64,000 nucleotides of DNA from Amycolatopsis thermophila (GTDB lineage: Bacteria; Actinomycetota; Actinomycetes; Mycobacteriales; Pseudonocardiaceae). This document shows positions 60,858 through 64,000 of the stretch, piece by piece (positions within the stretch are counted from its first letter, which is position 1; every line of letters starts with the position of its first letter). A program made the position numbers and the translations under genes. The stretch is taken from contig NZ_JAUSUT010000001.1 of NCBI RefSeq assembly GCF_030814215.1, forward strand, positions 4,278,001 to 4,342,000, given 5' to 3'. The notes below the pieces were generated by a model, which searched no databases, had not been told where the DNA came from, and was given only the letters and a program-made list of their open reading frames with translations.

Positions 60858-61865
60858 GTGTTGACCTCTAGCGTGAAGCTGTCCGTGCTCGACCGGTCCC
60901 GCACCCGCGACGGGGGCACCCACGCCGACGCGCTGCGGGAGACCGTGGCGTTCGCACGCCAGGCGGAGGCTCTGGGCTACCACCGGTTCTGGGTGTCGGA
61001 GCACCACAGCGTCCCCGGCGTGGCCGGGTCCGCCCCCACCGTGCTGGCGGCCGCGGTCGCGTCGGCGACCCGCCGCATCCGCGTCGGCACGGGGGGCGTC
61101 ATGCTGCCCAACCACCAGCCGCTCGTCGTCGCCGAACAATTCGGTGTGCTCGAGGCCCTGTACCCGGGCCGGATCGACATGGGGCTCGGCCGCTCGGTCG
61201 GCTTCACCGGCGGCGTGCGGCGCGCGCTCGGCCACGGCAAGGACGACGCCGACCGCTTCGGCGAGCAGGTGCGGCTCCTCCTCGGCTACCTCGACGGCAC
61301 CCAGCGTGAACACCCCGGCGTGCACGCCTTCCCCGCCGAGGGGCGACCGGTCCCGGCGTTCCTGCTCGCCACCGGGGCGGGCGCGGACCTCGCGGCCGAG
61401 CTCGGCCTGCCCCTGGTCATCGGCGCGGTCCGCGGCGAGGCGCGGATGCTCGAAGCCATCGCGCGCTACCGGGACGACTTCGTGCCCTCGCAGCGCTGCC
61501 CGATGCCGTACGTGATCGTCTCGGCCACCGTCGCCGTGGCCGAGACCCGCGAGGCCGCCGAACGTCTCCTCGTGCCCGAGGCCTGGTCGGCCGCCTGGTC
61601 ACGCACGCACGGCGTCTTCCCGCCGCTGCGCCCCGCCGGCGAGATCCTGGCAACCCCCATGACCGACCGCGAGCGCCGGTTCTTCGACGAGGCGCGCCGA
61701 GGTCAGATCGCCGGCAGCACGGACGAGGCGGCCGCGACCGTGCGCGGCCTGGCCGACCGCACCGGGGCCGACGAGATCCTGGTGACCACCAGCACCTACG
61801 ACCGAAGCGAGATGCTGGACTCCTACCGGCTGCTGGCCGAATCGGTCTTCGCCGGCGCCCGGTAG
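60858..61865 (+). CDS. LLM-class flavin-dependent oxidoreductase (MsnO8 type)
   Basis: A 335 aa bacterial luciferase-like enzyme starting at GTG 60858. VKLSVLDRSRT with ALGYHRFWVSEHHSVPGVAG is the LLM N-terminal motif; RIRVGTGGVMLPNHQPLVVA and GRIDMGLGRSVGFTG are the FMN/F420-binding segments. It would oxidise or reduce an unknown substrate with FMNH2 or F420H2. It is preceded by a 69 bp gap after the LigD domain gene. Its 3' end overlaps the convergent aftC gene by 43 bp. Confidence 0.9.
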   Translation: MLTSSVKLSVLDRSRTRDGGTHADALRETVAFARQAEALGYHRFWVSEHHSVPGVAGSAPTVLAAAVASATRRIRVGTGGVMLPNHQPLVVAEQFGVLEALYPGRIDMGLGRSVGFTGGVRRALGHGKDDADRFGEQVRLLLGYLDGTQREHPGVHAFPAEGRPVPAFLLATGAGADLAAELGLPLVIGAVRGEARMLEAIARYRDDFVPSQRCPMPYVIVSATVAVAETREAAERLLVPEAWSAAWSRTHGVFPPLRPAGEILATPMTDRERRFFDEARRGQIAGSTDEAAATVRGLADRTGADEILVTTSTYDRSEMLDSYRLLAESVFAGAR

Positions 61866-63088
61866 TACAGCGCCACCGCCACGAACACCGCGAACGTCAG
61901 CCACAGGTAGCCGTTCAGGAAGAACCACTCCAGCCCCGCGGGCTTGAAGTTCAGCACCGTGCCGGCCTGGAACCCGAGCAGCTCGAGCACCCCGCCGGAG
62001 GTGACGAGCCCGGCGCCGACCAGCCCGATCCAGCCCCACACCGAACCGCGGAACGCGAGGTTGGCCAGGCAGATCAGCAGCATCGCGAGCCACACCCAGT
62101 GGTGCACCCAGCTGTACGGGGACACCGCGGTCATCCCCAGCCCGCACAGCGTCACCGCCACCAGCTCCTCACCCCGCGCGGCCAGGCGCCGGGCCAGCAG
62201 CAGGCACACCACGGCCGTCGCGGCGGCGGCCAGCAGCCACACGATCTGCATCCCGCCGGTCACGCCGGTCGCCCGCGCGAAGAACCCGCGCAGCGACTCG
62301 TTCGACGGGTTCTCCGGCACGCCCACACGGGTGGGGTCGGCGAACGCGCCGGACCAGAAGGTCACCGAGTCGTGCCACAGGAACGCGAACCCGATCGCCA
62401 CGGTGGCCACCAGCGCGACGACCGACACGATCGCCGCCCGGTACCGCCGCGTCACCACCAGGTAGAGCACGAAGAACGCCGGGGTCAGCTTGATCCCGGC
62501 GGCGATGCCGATCAGCGCGCCCTTGACCTTCGACGAGTCCGGCAGCGCCACGTCGACCAGCACCAGGGTCATCAGCAGGATGTTGACCTGCCCGAACGCC
62601 ATCGTCTCGCGGATCGGCTCGCACCACATGAGCAGCGCCGCGACCGGCAGGCTGAACAGCACCAGCCGCACGTCGCGCCGGAACCGCAGCAACGACAACG
62701 CCGCCCACACGCCGACGGCGAGCATGGCGTAGTCACCGAGCGCGCCCACCCACGTGAAGACGTCACCGTGCAGTGGCGCCAGTGGCGCGAACAGCAGGGC
62801 CGCGAACGGCGTGTAGACGAATTCCCACTCGCCGCGGACGTTGCCCAGCAGCGGGGTGTCGTAGACCGACACGCCGTCCAGGACGCGCTCGCCCGCGATC
62901 TGGTAGACGCCGAGATCGAGCAGGTGCATCAGCACCGGCAGCTGCGCCAGAACCTGCCGCACGTAGACGAAGCCGGCGACCGCGCCCAGCACCAGGACGG
63001 GCCAGAACGCGGCCCAGGGAAGAGGTCGTCGAACGCCCTCGCGGGGCGCCGGCCGCGCAGCCGTCGTCTCGACCGCGGAAGACGGCAC
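61823..63088 (-). CDS. aftC: Arabinofuranosyltransferase AftC-type (GT87, DUF2029)
   Basis: About 421 aa; GTG 63088 chosen because GGGAG precedes it by five bases, ATG 63157 alternative. It has about 12 hydrophobic segments, starting with WAAFWPVLVLGAVAGFVYVR and the extracellular loop YQIAGERVLDGVSVYD (Asp near the first loop), then FVYTPFAALLFAPLAPLH with the DUF2029 motif. It should add alpha-1,3-arabinofuranose branches to arabinogalactan/LAM from decaprenyl-phosphoarabinose. It corresponds to Rv2673 and implies an arabinogalactan-type cell wall. The precise linkage is inference. Confidence 0.87.
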   Translation of the reverse strand: MPSSAVETTAARPAPREGVRRPLPWAAFWPVLVLGAVAGFVYVRQVLAQLPVLMHLLDLGVYQIAGERVLDGVSVYDTPLLGNVRGEWEFVYTPFAALLFAPLAPLHGDVFTWVGALGDYAMLAVGVWAALSLLRFRRDVRLVLFSLPVAALLMWCEPIRETMAFGQVNILLMTLVLVDVALPDSSKVKGALIGIAAGIKLTPAFFVLYLVVTRRYRAAIVSVVALVATVAIGFAFLWHDSVTFWSGAFADPTRVGVPENPSNESLRGFFARATGVTGGMQIVWLLAAAATAVVCLLLARRLAARGEELVAVTLCGLGMTAVSPYSWVHHWVWLAMLLICLANLAFRGSVWGWIGLVGAGLVTSGGVLELLGFQAGTVLNFKPAGLEWFFLNGYLWLTFAVFVAVALYYRAPAKTDSASSR

Positions 63089-63157
63089 AGTGACTCCCAG
63101 TACTCGAAAGATCCGGCGGATGGAGGACAAGCCTAAACGGGGGCCGTGGTGGGTCAC

Positions 63158-64000
63158 CTACGCGGGGCAGAGCGTGCCGTCGGTGGGCACCTTGCCGTCG
63201 ACCAGGAACGCACGCACCGCCTCGGCCGCGCACGGCGACGAGAGCGCCCCGTGCCCCGCGCCCTGCCAGGCGACCCGCACCGCGCTCGGCATCTGCTGCA
63301 CCGCGCGGACGGTGCCCGCCTCGGGCGTGACCGGGTCGGCCAGGGTGCTGGTGACCAGGATCGGTGGCAGCCCGGACGTGCTCAGCGTCGGCAACGATTC
63401 GGTGCGCGCCGGCCACGGCAGGCACCACGCGAGCTGCTGCGTCACCAGGCCGCCGAACACCGGGTACCGCGCGCGAAGCCGGCTGGTCAGCCCCGCGACC
63501 TGGTCGGCGGGCATCCGCACCACGGTGTCGTTGCACTCGGTGGCGAGCTGCCCGTCGAGCCGCGAGGGGGCGACGTCGGACCCGTTGAGCATCGGCGCCA
63601 CGAACGCGGCGAGCGCGCGGACGTCGCCCGCCCGCCCGGCCTCCAGCGCCTGGGCCAGCTCGCGCCAGCGGGTCCGGTCGGCCAGCCCGGTCACGACCGC
63701 CCGCAGCGCGGTGCCCGCGCCGAACACCGAGCCGCCCGGCAGAACCTGCGGCGACCGGCGCAGACGGTCCACCACCGCGTTCACCGTCGCGGCCGCGTCC
63801 TGGCCGACGGTGGTGCCGTAGGCGTCGAGGGTGGCCTGCTGCGCGGCGGCGAGGTCGCCGAGGACCGTGACCGTGTCGCCGGACGGGTCGGGCACACCGT
63901 CCATCACGAACCGCCCCACCCGGTCGGGGAACCGGGCCGCGTAGGAGATCAGCACCTGGGAACCCTCGCCGTGGGCGAGCGCGTGCAGCTTCGGCACGCC
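63158..64000 (-). CDS. Secreted alpha/beta hydrolase, TAP-like (5' end outside window)
   Basis: The visible 280 C-terminal residues begin LHALAHGEGSQVLISYAARF with PDRVGRFVMDGVPDP, which is the nucleophile-elbow helix of tripeptidyl aminopeptidase-like hydrolases. A C-terminal TAP-like domain follows, with LPPILVTSTLADPVTPEAGT (catalytic Asp) and VAWQGAGHGALSSPCAAEAV (His). Homologues are lipoproteins or secreted proteases/esterases; the signal sequence is outside. It corresponds to Rv2672 by position next to aftC. Confidence 0.87.
   Translation of the reverse strand, partial: GVPKLHALAHGEGSQVLISYAARFPDRVGRFVMDGVPDPSGDTVTVLGDLAAAQQATLDAYGTTVGQDAAATVNAVVDRLRRSPQVLPGGSVFGAGTALRAVVTGLADRTRWRELAQALEAGRAGDVRALAAFVAPMLNGSDVAPSRLDGQLATECNDTVVRMPADQVAGLTSRLRARYPVFGGLVTQQLAWCLPWPARTESLPTLSTSGLPPILVTSTLADPVTPEAGTVRAVQQMPSAVRVAWQGAGHGALSSPCAAEAVRAFLVDGKVPTDGTLCPA

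Overview
This window is high-GC actinobacterial chromosome with many GTG starts, dense genes and frequent 1-4 bp stop/start overlaps. The backbone keeps the gene order and relative strands that I recall for Mycobacterium tuberculosis around Rv2708c-Rv2672, read in the opposite direction: DUF3039, YihY, sigA, ppgK, suhB, cei, DUF4193, DUF3093, dut, DUF3710, OB-fold, DUF3159, two TrkA proteins, a KimA-like permease, TrmA-like methyltransferase, dxs, RNase D, DUF3000, hemE, hemY, hemQ, msrB, aftC and a secreted alpha/beta hydrolase. A mycolate-type envelope is implied by cei and aftC. A Pseudonocardiaceae member, perhaps Amycolatopsis, is the best guess; that is inference from gene content and style, not a database match.

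Layout. 1-2240: pseudouridine catabolism (PfkB kinase, psuG), a PPOX-family flavoprotein and a tautomerase with an operator-like palindrome. 2316-5942: DUF3039, YihY, an SF2 helicase and a small zinc-ribbon-like protein. 6357-9770: glutamine synthetase-like ligase, an unknown coupled protein and an amino acid permease. 9848-10330: a highly structured repeat. 10439-24485: the conserved sigA-to-methyltransferase block, broken only by a 278 bp-period tandem array (13743-14560) and a hydrolase remnant. 24525-31098: DUF2786 protein, a second tandem array, and a succinate dehydrogenase/fumarate reductase operon (sdhCAB) divergent from a LysR gene. 31344-33254: dxs.

33620-46870 is the accessory part: a LysR/NmrA pair, a two-component system, an aldo/keto reductase, a LacI-controlled amidase-nitrilase-membrane protein-hydrolase operon with perfect LacI operators, and a fatty acid beta-oxidation pair (fadBA). 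A second copy of the structured repeat with a long tandem tail follows (46986-47960).

48056-64000 returns to conserved backbone: RNase D, an orphan response regulator, DUF3000, the heme genes hemE-hemY-hemQ (coproporphyrin-dependent route), then a three-gene cluster of a DUF692/MNIO enzyme with a Cys/Gly-rich-tailed membrane protein and a small partner, which is the best candidate for an undescribed peptide- or protein-modifying system. It is followed by msrB, a small membrane protein, a Ser/Thr kinase, a VTT membrane protein, a stand-alone LigD polymerase domain, an LLM flavoprotein, aftC and a partial hydrolase.

No tRNA, rRNA, CRISPR, prophage or IS element was recognised. Repeat boundaries and identities were judged by eye.
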